Position numbers and translations under genes: made by a program
The notes under the pieces: generated by a model
Databases searched by the model: none
What the model saw: only the letters and a program-made list of their open reading frames with translations
Told to the model about the DNA's origin: nothing
From: Metellina segmentata
Taxonomy: Eukaryota > Arthropoda > Arachnida > Araneae > Tetragnathidae
Assembly: GCA_947359465.1 (NCBI GenBank)
Contig: OX375875.1
Coordinates: 17,916,458 to 17,980,457 of the forward strand
Length of the DNA stretch: 64,000 nt
Direction of reading: 5' to 3'
Shown here: piece by piece, positions 1 to 9,632 of the stretch
Layout: every line of letters starts with the position of its first letter
Numbering within the stretch: position 1 is the first letter of the stretch

Positions 1-385
1 TGGTGTTTCTGGGAACAAACAGCGAAATCGGTTGAATCCAGATATGAGCTATTCAAATAGGGTTTGGGAACACCACCAGTTATAAGGGGATTCGAGTACC
101 CATGATGGGTTTATCGAGAACGTGTTCTTATCGATTTCTGATAGATTGTATTCGTGTCTTATCGATTCGGCAGAAAACGTGCTTGGTTTGCTTGCAGCGT
201 GAAAAATGAATGTATTGCGCAACACGTGCAAAGTGAAATCGTTTGAGGTTAAAGCAGATTGAAATTATTCTTCGATGAAAAAAAAAATTTGACTATGACT
301 GAAGTGTTTATGGGGTTGGACGTTTTTTCAAATTAAAAATATTATTCACCCTCACACTAAAATACAGATCACCAATATTTGCTTC
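1..385. other. AT-rich spacer; left half of a duplicated segment
   Basis: I see no gene. From about 272 the sequence (ATGACTGAAG..., AAATTAAAAATAT, TAAAATACAGATCAC) is repeated from about 975 and again after 2202, next to an identically truncated SINE body. This segment is therefore one copy of a local duplication. Confidence 0.5.
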
Positions 386-661
386 GTCATCTGACCGTGA
401 CTCAATATTACGTGATGTTGTCCTCGGTTCTTTCCCTTAGGCAATTGATCTCGGTAATTTGGTAATTTTTTTAGTTAACGTCGTACTAGAGCAACACAAC
501 GGGCTATTGACGACGGTCCGGGATCAGTCCCTTAAGGGAAAGATCCGAGGACAACACCTCGTAATTTTGAACCACGGTCAGATGACGAAGTAACACCTGA
601 GCTGCAATTGATCTCTGACAGTCGTCAATAGTGTTGCTCTAATACGATGTTAATTAATTGG
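386..661 (+). repeat. 5'-truncated SINE, interrupted by a younger SINE
   Basis: Body motif CGTCATCTGACC begins at about 391, and the tail (GCTCTAATACGATGTTAATT) lies after 615. It is split at 453-603 by an inverted family B insertion. The 12-bp GCAATTGATCTC appears on both sides of the insert, at 441-452 and 604-615. Confidence 0.75.
453..603 (-). mobile_element. SINE B, 5'-truncated, 12-bp TSD
   Basis: An inverted family B tail and body (GGTAATTT..., GTTAACGTCGTACTAGAG, CCTTAAGGGAAAGATCC) stops at ACACCTGAGCT. It is flanked by perfect GCAATTGATCTC duplications (441-452, 604-615), the hallmark of target-primed reverse transcription with 5' truncation. Confidence 0.85.
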
Positions 662-979
662 TAATTTTTTTAGTTAACGTCGTACTAGAGCAACACAACG
701 GGCTATTGACGACGGTCCGGGATCAATCCTTAAGGGAAAGATACGAGGACAACACTACGTAATTTTGAACCACGATCAGATGACGAGGCAACACCTGAGC
801 TGGCGCCCCAGTCTCCAAAATTCCACACCAACCGAACGTGAGGACTGTCGGCCACGACAGATTTAAGGTGCACCAGCCGCCTCTACATCATACGCTTACA
901 AACATTCACTGACCCGGATTGGAACCAGGAACCTTCCTATCTAGAGGCTAACACCTTAACCACCGGACCGTTTGGTCGA
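662..979 (-). mobile_element. SINE B, near full length
   Basis: Inverted copy from tail (TTAGTTAACGTCGTACTAG) to the tRNA-like head, whose reverse complement ends CCGGACCGTTTGGTC. The B box is slightly decayed (GATTGGAACCAGG). Confidence 0.85.
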
Positions 980-1060
980 CGAAAATTTCATTATGACTGA
1001 AGAGTTATGGGATTAGACTTCTTTCTCTTTCAAATTAAAAATATAATAATATAACATCTT

Positions 1061-2201
1061 AAGGCTACACAGTACCCTAAAAATAAAAAATAAAATCGAT
1101 TTTTTTTTTTATCCCCCTTCATTTTTTGATGGCCTATACATTTGGGAAGCTTGCCTCCGAATTCTAGATCTAATATCCAATTAGTTTTAAAGATACTTAA
1201 AGTTTTTTGAGTGTTGTCTGTGTCAAAATTTGACAGCATAGAGAAGGGGGCGTAATTTAATTCGTTTTTGTTTTGATGTAATTTTACATTCTTAGAATTA
1301 CTTAAAAGTATTATTGAATAAAATCAATTCCTTATTTGAAATGGCTATTATCTTAAACTTTCACTACTTAAATCATATCTGCTAGTTTATGTTCTGAGTT
1401 CTCTTCTGAGTCTCCTTACTAGCTAACCAATATTGATAAAAAGGTCTTTTTCAAAACCAATATTTCGTTACGATTGTTATATAAAATGTATTATAATCAA
1501 AATGTGGTAAATATTTGGTATGAAAATATTAAGTTAGGAATAAGATAAATAATTTGTCGCTACCGTAACAAATCTTTTTCATCATATGAAAGCATAATAT
1601 TTTGAATTAAAAAAATATATTCTATCACATTGACTTAAATTAGTGTTTTAGTGCATTTTATAAGTTGGTAAATAACATATTAAACAATTAGAGCTCTACA
1701 AGCATTATTAGTTTTTGTTTTATGACTTCGAAAACTTAAAATGCATTTTTCTCAGACTTCTATTTTTGTGGATGCAAGTGTTTTCAATTCCATAAGGCTT
1801 TTTTTCTGTACACGATACAGTCTAGAAATTTTTTGTAGATACTTTCATATATATGTACTATAAAAATTAGTGTGGATTTAAGTCTGAGAGTTCTAGTAAT
1901 TTTTTTTTTAAATGTCAAAAAAAAAAAGTTAATATTTTTAGAATTTTTATGTTTTTCCAGGTTTAGCTACAAAAATAATTATTAAAATTCAACAATGAGA
2001 CTGATGGTCAATTCCATACTAACTTTTGTTCCCAATTATTCAAGAAATATAAATCACTTGAAATAACTAATTATTAAAAATTGAATGGTTTATAAGAGTT
2101 TAAAAAAAATTCAAAAATTTCAGCTGAAAAAAATCATTAATTATTTTTAATGTTACTGTCAATAGAAATTTTTTTTGAAAAAGAGTAGTGTGTAGCCTTA
2201 A
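1061..2201. mobile_element. TTAA-flanked non-autonomous DNA element, 1.14 kb
   Basis: The left end reads TTAAGGCTACACAGTACCCT at 1061. The right end, reverse complemented from 2201, reads TTAAGGCTACACACTACTCT, so 18 of 20 terminal bases match. The interior is AT-rich with no recognisable transposase. The host sequence on both sides (AAATTAAAAATATAAT before; TAAAATACAGATCAC after) is contiguous in the related unit at 272-390, which supports an insertion. TTAA ends suggest a piggyBac-like mechanism, but the terminal bases are not the usual CCC, so the superfamily is unassigned. Confidence 0.6.
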
Positions 2202-2245
2202 CTGGTGAAAATTTACCCTCATTAAAATACAGATCACAAATATTT

Positions 2246-2375
2246 GCCTCGTCATCTGACCATGGTTCAAAATGACGGGGTGTTGTCCTCGGATCTTTCC
2301 CTTATGGGATTGGTCCCGGGTTGTCAATAGCCCGTTGTGTTGCTTTAATACGACGCTAATTAAAATTACTTTACC
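2246..2375 (+). repeat. SINE body and tail, 5'-truncated
   Basis: Starts at GCCTCGTCATCTGACC and ends CGACGCTAATTAAAATTACTTTACC. It is truncated at the same point as the copy at 386 and has the same upstream flank, so it is part of the local duplication. Confidence 0.75.
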
Positions 2376-2459
2376 ATAAACCCTCATATAATTCTAATAA
2401 AAATAAATTTTCATGTGAGCATTTTATCAACAAAATTTCTTTGAAAAATCAGTGAATTA

Positions 2460-2724
2460 AGAGTAACGGACAACATAGAGCAAACGGAAGGTTGCGAGTT
2501 CGAATCCAACGCTCATGCACGTTGAATCTGTGGTGGCGTCAAATGTCCTCGTTATCGTGGTGTGGAAGTTTGGAGAGGGATATGCCAGCTTAGGAGTTGC
2601 CTCGTCATCTGACCATGGTTCAAAATTATGAGGCGTCGTCGTATCTTTCTTTTGGGGATTGATCCTGAACTGTCACCAATAGCCCGCTGTGTTGCTGCAA
2701 TGCGACGTTTATTAAAAATACCAA
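2460..2724 (+). mobile_element. SINE A, decayed
   Basis: The B box GTTGCGAGTTCGAATCC is followed by the family A body and a tail ending GCGACGTTTATTAAAAATACC. The A-box region is degraded. Confidence 0.75.
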
Positions 2725-2781
2725 ATATCCTCTCGCGAGAAGATGCGTTTTATTAAAATTCTATAATAGCCTGATGTTTTT

Positions 2782-2817
2782 CTCCAGTGCTGACGTTAAT
2801 TAAATACCTACCTACCA
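2782..2817 (+). repeat. SINE A tail fragment
   Basis: CTCCAGTGC followed by TTAATTAAATACCTACCTAC is the last ~35 bp of family A. No body precedes it. Confidence 0.6.
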
Positions 2818-3817
2818 AAACTTTTTATCATTTGAAAATTTAGGAATATAAAATTTATCGATTTCTCTCTCTTAATTTCCAGCTGAAATTGGTACCAGAG
2901 CGTTTTAAATACCATCTTTGAAAGTAGAATTCTTAAACAGCAATCATTAAGCCGATATTTATGTTCAAAATGCTCCTTAATTGCTAAACCCCAATCGAGA
3001 CTGCTAGACCAATCGAGCCGCGCGATTTGCAAAGTATGCCAAAAGAAGCGATGAACTCGTTTGCATGGTAATTTCAGAGACAAGCTGATATGACGTCAGA
3101 GTCACATGACGCGGGCTTTCCGTTTCCCGCGTAGCTTGGCGCTTCGTGACGTAAGGCGTTTAATTCCCATTGCCCAGCGGCGGTAGATAATGAGCTTCTT
3201 AGAAAAGAAAAAATAAATAAAAGCAGGAACACCCATTTCGTTCCTTTCTTTCAATTTTTTCGGGTGTCGCATTCCAGGGTGTTTTTGAAGCCATCGAGCA
3301 GTTGTCAACGATCCCCTTTGATCGGGAGGCGTTGCAGACGATTTGTTGGCGCTTGGAAAGTAAACAGGAAAATTAATGAAAAAGAGGTTATATTTGAGGC
3401 CCGCAGCTATTGGTCGAAAACTCCCAACTCTCCTCTTAACAATGAATTGTGTTTCACTTTTTAACGACATTAATTTGGTGCTTGTTTTTGTGGAATGAAG
3501 GAACGTTTCTATAAATGAAAACACCCTTGAAATCGGCGAAAACATTCTGTTTTCCACTTTCGTCGCGCAAAATTAATTACAGATAGATTCTCATGAAGAT
3601 CTTCGAAACAAGAACAAATAAGATTGTCCTTTTAACATTGGTTATTAATACATCCTTCTCAAACGTTTTTATTTTTTTTTGTATGCAATTTTCGGGAAGC
3701 AAGAACTAATTTCTTGTTTCTAGATTTAAAATGCTTTTGCAACAATGGTGTGTGTTTTTTTGTGAAACAAATATAACAACAGAAATATAGATATGTATGA
3801 AGGTACCCTCATTCACT
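2818..3817. other. Unassigned sequence, no recognised gene
   Basis: This stretch is partly GC-richer than its surroundings (about 3060-3560), with overlapping open frames on both strands (for example 3102-3557 on -). None shows a motif I recognise, and none has convincing splice context. It might be a genuine unique island or an old repeat. Confidence 0.4.
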
Positions 3818-3947
3818 CCAGTAGGTAGGTATATAATTAACGTCACACTGGAGCAACGTAACGGGCTATTGGTGACTGTCCAGGATCAATCCCTGTGGGA
3901 AAGATCCAAGCACAATGCCTCGTAATTTTCATTCACGCCAGGATGTG
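3818..3947 (-). repeat. SINE A, 5'-truncated
   Basis: An inverted tail GTAGGTAGGTATATAATTAACG leads into the family A body, which breaks off after the CCTCGTAATTTT segment. Confidence 0.75.
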
Positions 3948-4120
3948 AGTACTATGTTAGATAACAGTCCCAAATATTTATTACCAGAACTGAATGTCTA
4001 ATAATTTCACATAGTTGTGCAACAGTTTCTCTGTTCTCTACCTCTCCCACGCAGGATGTTTCCCGAGTTAATTGTCTGCACACGTGCAAACTGAAACGTC
4101 GCCTCTCCAAATCATTTGAG

Positions 4121-4434
4121 GGGCCGCGGTCGCCCGGTTGGAAAAGCAACGGACTAACAACCGAATGGTAGCGAGTTCGAAACCGACCAAAGAGCGCCGT
4201 GTACAAAGGGGGCAGGTGCACGTTCAATCTGTCGTCGCCACAAATGTCATCACGTTGACATGGTGTGGAAGTTAGGAGAGGTGGAGTGCCTGCTCAGATC
4301 TGACCTCGTCATCTGACCATAGTTCAAAACTACTTGGTGTTGTCCTGGAATCTTTCCCTTCGAGGGTTGATCTCGGACCGTCACCAATAGCCCCTTGTGT
4401 TGCTCCAGTGTGACGGTAATTATACCTACCTATC
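4121..4434 (+). mobile_element. SINE A, full length
   Basis: Head GGGGCCGCGGTCGCCCGGTTGG, B box GCGAGTTCGAAACC, full body, then a tail GACGGTAATTATACCTACC. This is a good reference copy for the length of family A (about 314 bp). Confidence 0.85.
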
Positions 4435-4452
4435 GCTTTATCAGTGTGATTT

Positions 4453-4627
4453 CGTTGGGTTGGCGTGGAAGTTTGGAGAGTGGGGTGCCAGTTCAGGTGT
4501 TGCTTCGTCATCTGACCGTGGTTCAAAATTACGAGGTGGTCCTCGGATCTTTCCCTTAAGGGACTGATCCCGGACCGTCGTCAATAGCCCGTTGTGTTGC
4601 TCTAGTACGACGTTAACTAAAATTACC
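4453..4627 (+). mobile_element. SINE B, 5'-truncated, 13-bp TSD
   Basis: Begins inside the body at CGTTGGGTTGGCG and ends TAACTAAAATTACC. It is flanked by perfect ATCAGTGTGATTT repeats at 4440-4452 and 4628-4640. Confidence 0.9.
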
Positions 4628-4664
4628 ATCAGTGTGATTTAAATTAGCTATTTACCCACTTTGA

Positions 4665-4780
4665 GGTTCAAAATTACGTGTTGTACTCGGATCTTTCCCT
4701 TGGGGGATTGATCCCGGACCGTCATCAATAGCCCATTGTGTTGATCTAGTACGACGTTAATTAAAAGTTATCATTACCAT
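4665..4780 (+). mobile_element. SINE, 5'-truncated, 12-bp TSD
   Basis: Starts at GGTTCAAAATTACG and ends ATCATTACCAT. It is flanked by TACCCACTTTGA at 4653-4664 and 4781-4792. Confidence 0.85.
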
Positions 4781-4855
4781 TACCCACTTTGAAGTTGAGA
4801 TTTTCCAGTTTTCAACCCGTATGTTTGCGAGTCAATACCGATTCTAATTAATGTG

Positions 4856-5192
4856 GCCGACCAACCGGTATAGTGGTTAAGGTGCTAGCCTCTAGATCGG
4901 AAGGTTCCCGGTTCGAATCCGGGTCCGGGCATGGATGTTTGTAAACGTATGGTGTAGAGGCGGCTGGTGCACCTTAAATCTGTCGTGGCCGAAAGTCCTC
5001 ACGTTGGGTTGGCGTGGAAGTTTGGAGAGTGGGGTGCCAGCTCAGGTGTTGCTTCGTCATCTGACCGTGGTTCAAAATTATGAGGTAATGTCCTCGGATC
5101 TTTCCCTTCAGGGACTGATCCCGGACCGTCGTCAATAGCCCGTTGTGTTGCTCTAGTACGACGTTAACTAAAAAATTACCAATTACCAATTA
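4856..5192 (+). mobile_element. SINE B, full length, 13-bp TSD
   Basis: This is a type copy of family B, 337 bp. The tRNA-like head starts GCCGACCAACCGGTATAGTG and carries a perfect Pol III B box (GGTTCGAATCC). The body follows, and the tail is ACTAAAAAATTACCAATTACC. Perfect TCTAATTAATGTG duplications lie at 4843-4855 and 5193-5205. The intact head, promoter and TSD make it one of the youngest copies here. It would be transcribed by Pol III and has no coding capacity. Confidence 0.92.
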
Positions 5193-5214
5193 TCTAATTA
5201 ATGTGTAACTGATA

Positions 5215-5325
5215 TTTTTTAATTAACGTCACACTGGAGCAACATAATGGGCTATTGGCGCCAAGAAGGATCCAAGTCAACAACAAGTAATTGTGAACCA
5301 GGGTCAGATGACGCGGCAACACGTC
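5215..5325 (-). repeat. SINE A fragment, internally deleted
   Basis: The inverted tail TTAATTAACGTCACACTGGAG jumps from GGCTATTGGCG straight to a GATCC segment and ends at ATGACGCGGCAACAC. Confidence 0.65.
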
Positions 5326-5663
5326 TTGTGAAAGACAGGGAATTACTGATCTTGATGAACTACCGTTAGCAAAAATCATTGCCGTGTTTTTAGCAATGAG
5401 ATTCCATCACTATTTCAACATTGTTTTTGATTTATGTTTTAATATCAAACTTCAAGAACCGAAATATAAGACGGCAATATTGACAAATGCAGTCAGTTTG
5501 AAACGTAATCCTGCTAAGAGAGAGAGAGAGATAATCTAATCTTATCAATTTTTACTGAGAAGTCTCGTGGTTAAATCGTTCGAATTGTGGTTACTCTCAG
5601 GAAGGAAACTCCCCATCCATAAAACGTTCTTACGCACGTAGTTCTTGAATATCTATTTTGCAA
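5326..5663. other. Spacer with a short GA microsatellite
   Basis: The only structure seen is a GAGAGAGAGAGA run at about 5520-5531. Confidence 0.5.
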
Positions 5664-5793
5664 AGTGGGGTGCCAGCTCAGTTGTTGTCGTTTACGTTTC
5701 AAAAAATACGGTATTGTCATTCGGGAAAGATTCCGAACCGTCAGCAAAACCCGTTATTTTGCTTCAGTGAGACGCTAGTTCAACTACCTACCA
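5664..5793 (+). repeat. SINE A, strongly decayed
   Basis: GTGGGGTGCCAGCTCAG...GAGACGCTAGTTCAACTACCTACC is recognisable, with many substitutions, so this is an old copy. Confidence 0.6.
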
Positions 5794-5873
5794 ATCTCAT
5801 GTGTTCACTATTGGACCGTTAGATGGCAGAAGTGCTTAAAACTTTCATGGTAATGATTAATTGTTGGTGGATA

Positions 5874-6148
5874 TTTAATTAAACGTCCCAATGGAGCAAC
5901 ACAACCCGTTATTGGTGACGGTCCGGGATCAATCCCCAAATGGAAAGATCCGAGAACACCACTTAATTTTGAACCACGGTCATATGACGAGGCCACACCT
6001 GAGCCGGCACTCCCTTGTCCAAATTTCCACACCAACGTCAACGTGAGGACATTTAGACCCCGACAAATTTAACTTGTACTAGCCCCTTTGTACACGATGG
6101 TCTCCAGTTGCTACTCTTCCATCCGGTCTACTGCAGCCCAATCGCATG
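5874..6148 (-). mobile_element. SINE A, near full length
   Basis: Inverted copy from TTAATTAAACGTCCCAATGG to a decayed head (CATCCGGTCTACTGCAGCCC). Confidence 0.75.
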
Positions 6149-6210
6149 AAGTGAACTTTGTCCCTTCGCTGAGGGATTTGAAAAAAGGGATTGTTTCGGG
6201 GATCAACTCC

Positions 6211-6290
6211 AAACAACTGAGGCCACGACGGATTTAATATGTACCAGCTCTCACGTTCAGTTCACGGTGGTCTTGGTTGGATCGCGTCTC
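6211..6290 (-). repeat. SINE A, left part of a copy split by the MITE
   Basis: GAGGCCACGACGGATTTAAT...GGTGGTCTTGGTTGGAT is the head-proximal part of an inverted family A copy. It resumes at 8105 beyond the MITE and its array. Confidence 0.75.
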
Positions 6291-7645
6291 TAAAGCCGCG
6301 TTTATACCGGAGTTGCAAACATTTTTTCTTCCCCCTTTTAGAGACGAAGACGTTTTACGTTCACGGTGGTCTTGGTTGGATCGCGTCTCTAAAGCCGCGT
6401 TTATACCGGAGTTGCAAACATTTTTTCTTCCCCCTTTTAGAGACGAAGACGTTTTACGTTCACGGTGGTCTTGGTTGGATCGCGTCTCTAAAGCCGCGTT
6501 TATACCGGAGTTGCAAACATTTTTTCTTCCCCCTTTTAGAGACGAAGACGTTTTACGTTCACGGTGGTCTTGGTTGGATCGCGTCTCTAAAGCCGCGTTT
6601 ATACCGGAGTTGCAAACATTTTTTCTTCCCCCTTTTAGAGACGAAGACGTTTTACGTTCACGGTGGTCTTGGTTGGATCGCGTCTCTAAAGCCGCGTTTA
6701 TACCGGAGTTGCAAACATTTTTTCTTCCCCCTTTTAGAGACGAAGACGTTTTACGTTCACGGTGGTCTTGGTTGGATCGCGTCTCTAAAGCCGCGTTTAT
6801 ACCGGAGTTGCAAACATTTTTTCTTCCCCCTTTTAGAGACGAAGACGTTTTACGTTCACGGTGGTCTTGGTTGGATCGCGTCTCTAAAGCCGCGTTTATA
6901 CCGGAGTTGCAAACATTTTTTCTCCCCCCTTTTAGAGACGAAGACGTTTTACGTTCACGGTGGTCTTGGTTGGATCGCGTCTCTAAAGCCGCGTTTATAC
7001 CGGAGTTGCAAACATTTTTTCTTCCCCCTTTTAGAGACGAAGACGTTTTACGTTCACGGTGGTCTTGGTTGGATCGCGTCTCTAAAGCCGCGTTTATACC
7101 GGAGTTGCAAACATTTTTTCTTCCCCCTTTTAGAGACGAAGACGTTTTACGTTCACGGTGGTCTTGGTTGGATCGCGTCTCTAAAGCCGCGTTTATACCG
7201 GAGTTGCAAACATTTTTTCTTCCCCCTTTTAGAGACGAAGACGTTTTACGTTCACGGTGGTCTTGGTTGGATCGCGTCTCTAAAGCCGCGTTTATACCGG
7301 AGTTGCAAACATTTTTTCTTCACCCTTTTAGAGACGAAGACGTTTTACGTTCACGGTGGTCTTGGTTGGATCGCGTCTCTAAAGCCGCGTTTATACCGGA
7401 GTTGCAAACATTTTTTCTTCCCCCTTTTAGAGACGAAGACGTTTTACGTTCACGGTGGTCTTGGTTGGATCGCGTCTCTAAAGCCGCGTTTATACCGGAG
7501 TTGCAAACATTTTTTCTTCCCCCTTTTAGAGACGAAGACGTTTTACGTTCACGGTGGTCTTGGTTGGATCGCGTCTCTAAAGCCGCGTTTATACCGGAGT
7601 TGCAAACATTTTTTCTTCCCCCTTTTAGAGACGAAGACGTTTTAC
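6260..7645. repeat. Minisatellite, 14 units of 99 bp
   Basis: Fourteen head-to-tail 99-bp units fill 1386 bp. I found only two single-base differences (unit 7, about 6923; unit 11, about 7322). Each unit is chimeric: about 30 bp match the SINE around CACGGTGGTCTTGGTTGGAT, and about 69 bp are the left end of the MITE starting TAAAGCCGCGTTTATACCGG. The array therefore spans the SINE/MITE junction and arose after the MITE insertion. Because 99 is divisible by three and the unit lacks stops in two plus frames, long open frames run through it; they are a side effect of the repeat length. Confidence 0.95.
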
Positions 7646-8104
7646 GACCCCTTTTCGACATACTCCGGTGTAAACGATTTATCGACTTTTATCGGTAACG
7701 CAAAGGGGTGCGCACTCTTCTCACCCCTTTGTAGAGAAGAGTGATAACCATTCATCAAGATGTGGAGTGTGGAGCATATTGCGCTTGCAGCATTTTGTCG
7801 AAACAACGTCAAAAGCGTCGAGGGCAAAATGTCACAGATAGCGAACAACAGACGGCCTGAGCGACCACGGGGTGACGAAGGGCAGAGGGTAGCGGTGATT
7901 GTGTGCAATACCGAAAAGGGGCGAAATAGGGGAGCATGTCCCCCCAAAAGTTGCAGTTCTTTGATCTTTACCGACTCCTGGTGGAAAGTTGCAAACTATC
8001 CAAACCGACACGAGATCTCGACGATAAAATGAGTGCCGTTTCTCAGAATATTTTCGATGTTTGGAAGGGGACGCGTTTGCAACTCCGGTGTAAACGCTGC
8101 TTTA
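6291..8104 (+). mobile_element. TA-flanked MITE with amplified left end (copy 1)
   Basis: The left terminus (TAAAGCCGCGTTTATACCGG) matches the reverse complement of the right terminus ending 8104 (TAAAGCAGCGTTTACACCGG), and the match continues through AGTTGCAAAC, about 30 bp. TA abuts both ends. Without the extra array units the element is about 528 bp. The interior (7646-8104) has a perfect 10-bp hairpin, CACTCTTCTC at 7713-7722 with GAGAAGAGTG at 7734-7743, and an internal copy of the terminal motif CCGGTGTAAACG near 7666. Open frames inside are not protein-like. Related copies lie at 13457-14032 and 61187-62905. The superfamily is unassigned; TA suggests Tc1/mariner-type insertion. Confidence 0.8.
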
Positions 8105-8160
8105 AGCGCAACTATCCTGTTAGTAATCCGCTACTCGTGCAACCGGGCTACCGCAGTCCA
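8105..8160 (-). repeat. SINE A, right part of the split copy
   Basis: Starts at AGCGCAACTATCC and continues through AATCCGCTACTCGTGCAACC to GGGCTACCGCAG, the inverted tRNA-like head that completes the SINE begun at 6211. Confidence 0.7.
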
Positions 8161-8671
8161 CTGTGGCCACAGCAGGGACATAGTTGTGGCCTTGCCCGTC
8201 AAGCATGAGACCGAAACGTTTGACAGACAGAAATACGACCGTCCAGAATTTTACGAGCAGTTTACGAGTTGCCAGCTTTTCTTTCATCGTACTGTCCGAA
8301 TATGGAAGCGAAATGCCACTTCACGGCGAAGAGGAATGCGTGCAAGGAAGTATCCCGGCGAAAGATAATGTGAATGAATGGCGCATAGATACACCGTAAA
8401 TAAGAAGCACGAAGATCTGGACTTGTGAATTAATCCGATCCTGACGACCTGTAAATAGATTCGAAAAGCGATGTCCGACAGAATTCCGAATCCCTGTAAT
8501 CGCCCATCGCGCGTGCCAGATTTATTTTTAATCCTGGATTAATATTTCGGAAGTTGGAACGAAAATAAAATGAACTCGGCTCTCATCTTTATTCCTATCA
8601 CAACAAAACCGGAAAATAGTGTGGCTCCCAGGAGAAGGCAGTCGACCTTGGGACAGTTCATTTCTGGTACT
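8161..8671. other. Unassigned spacer
   Basis: Moderately GC-rich, with short open frames and no recognised motif. Confidence 0.4.
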
Positions 8672-8938
8672 TTTAATTAACGCCACACTGAAGCAACACA
8701 ACGGGCTATTGGAGATCCCGAAGAAAAAAAATCCAACACCACGTAATTTTGAATCTCAATCAGATGACGAGATCACACCTGAGCTGGCATCCCACTTTCC
8801 AGACTTCCACATCACGTCAACGGGAGGATATGAGGCCACGACAGATTGAACGTGCACCAGCCCCTTTGTACGCGACTGTCTATGGCTGGATTCAAACTCG
8901 TAACCCTCCGGTTGCTAGTCCGTTGCTCTTCCAATTTA
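8672..8938 (-). mobile_element. SINE A, near full length
   Basis: TTTTAATTAACGCCACACTG...GTTGCTAGTCCGTTGCTCTTCC. A short A-rich replacement follows GGAGATCCCGAAG. Confidence 0.8.
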
Positions 8939-9226
8939 AAACAAAAAAATTAACTCTCCCTCAGTGTTGATTGGAGGGACGAGATAAAAATTCGAACTCT
9001 CTGAACGGATTTTGTTTTGCTGTGCAATCGCCGAACGTTTTCTGCTGATCTCCGTTAACATCTTAATCTCTGTTTACAGTCCTTCCCATTCGGGGATCCC
9101 AGATCTCACTATTCCAAAAACCATAATTTCAATTCCACATGCAAATTACGTGAATTTTTAAAAATGGATACTTACCTCTATTTTGTCTTTCGTTTTTAGC
9201 ACTCCACTCGGCCCAATATGTTACAA
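8939..9226. other. Spacer, nothing recognised
   Basis: No open frame or repeat of note. Confidence 0.4.
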
Positions 9227-9632
9227 GGTGTACAAATGTTCCATGTAAATGAAATCTACAAGATATATGGATATTCCATACGTATGAAGTCTGTAAAGGT
9301 ATTTAAATGTTCCATGTACAATGTATGAAGTCTGGAAAAGTATACAAATATTCCATATCAAATCTACAGACATGTGACTATTGCATGTTGTGAAGTCTGC
9401 AAATGTATACAAATATTCCATGTGTGTAAAATGTACAAAGATATGTGATTATTCCATGTTGTGAAGTCTGTAAGGGTACACAAATTCCATGTACGTGAAA
9501 GCTACAAAGATAAGCTATTATTCCATGTTGTGAAGTCTGCAAAGGTATACAAATATTCCATCTATGTCAAATCTACAAAGATATGTGAATATTCCATGTA
9601 TACAAAATCTGCAAAGGTATATAAATGCTCTC
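9227..9632. repeat. Degenerate minisatellite, ~35/71-bp period
   Basis: Alternating half-units of the type AAGTCTGCAAAGGTATACAA...ATTCCATGT and AAATCTACAAAGATATGTGA...ATTCCATGT recur about six times with substitutions and indels. ATTCCATGT marks each half-unit end. Confidence 0.85.

Noticed and set aside
3102..3557. Minus-strand protein of 151 codons
   Set aside because: No recognisable domain; low-complexity basic and aromatic stretches, and overlapping open frames on the other strand.
4856..4931. A functional tRNA gene
   Set aside because: The cloverleaf-like head with a perfect B box continues into the SINE body, has a TSD around the whole unit and recurs many times.
6260..7645. CRISPR-like array
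   Set aside because: There are no spacers: the whole 99-bp unit is identical, and the sequence context is eukaryotic.
6239..7744. A 501-residue repetitive protein gene
   Set aside because: The frame exists only because the 99-bp unit is a multiple of three. An alternative frame is equally open, and the repeat is explained by SINE and MITE DNA.
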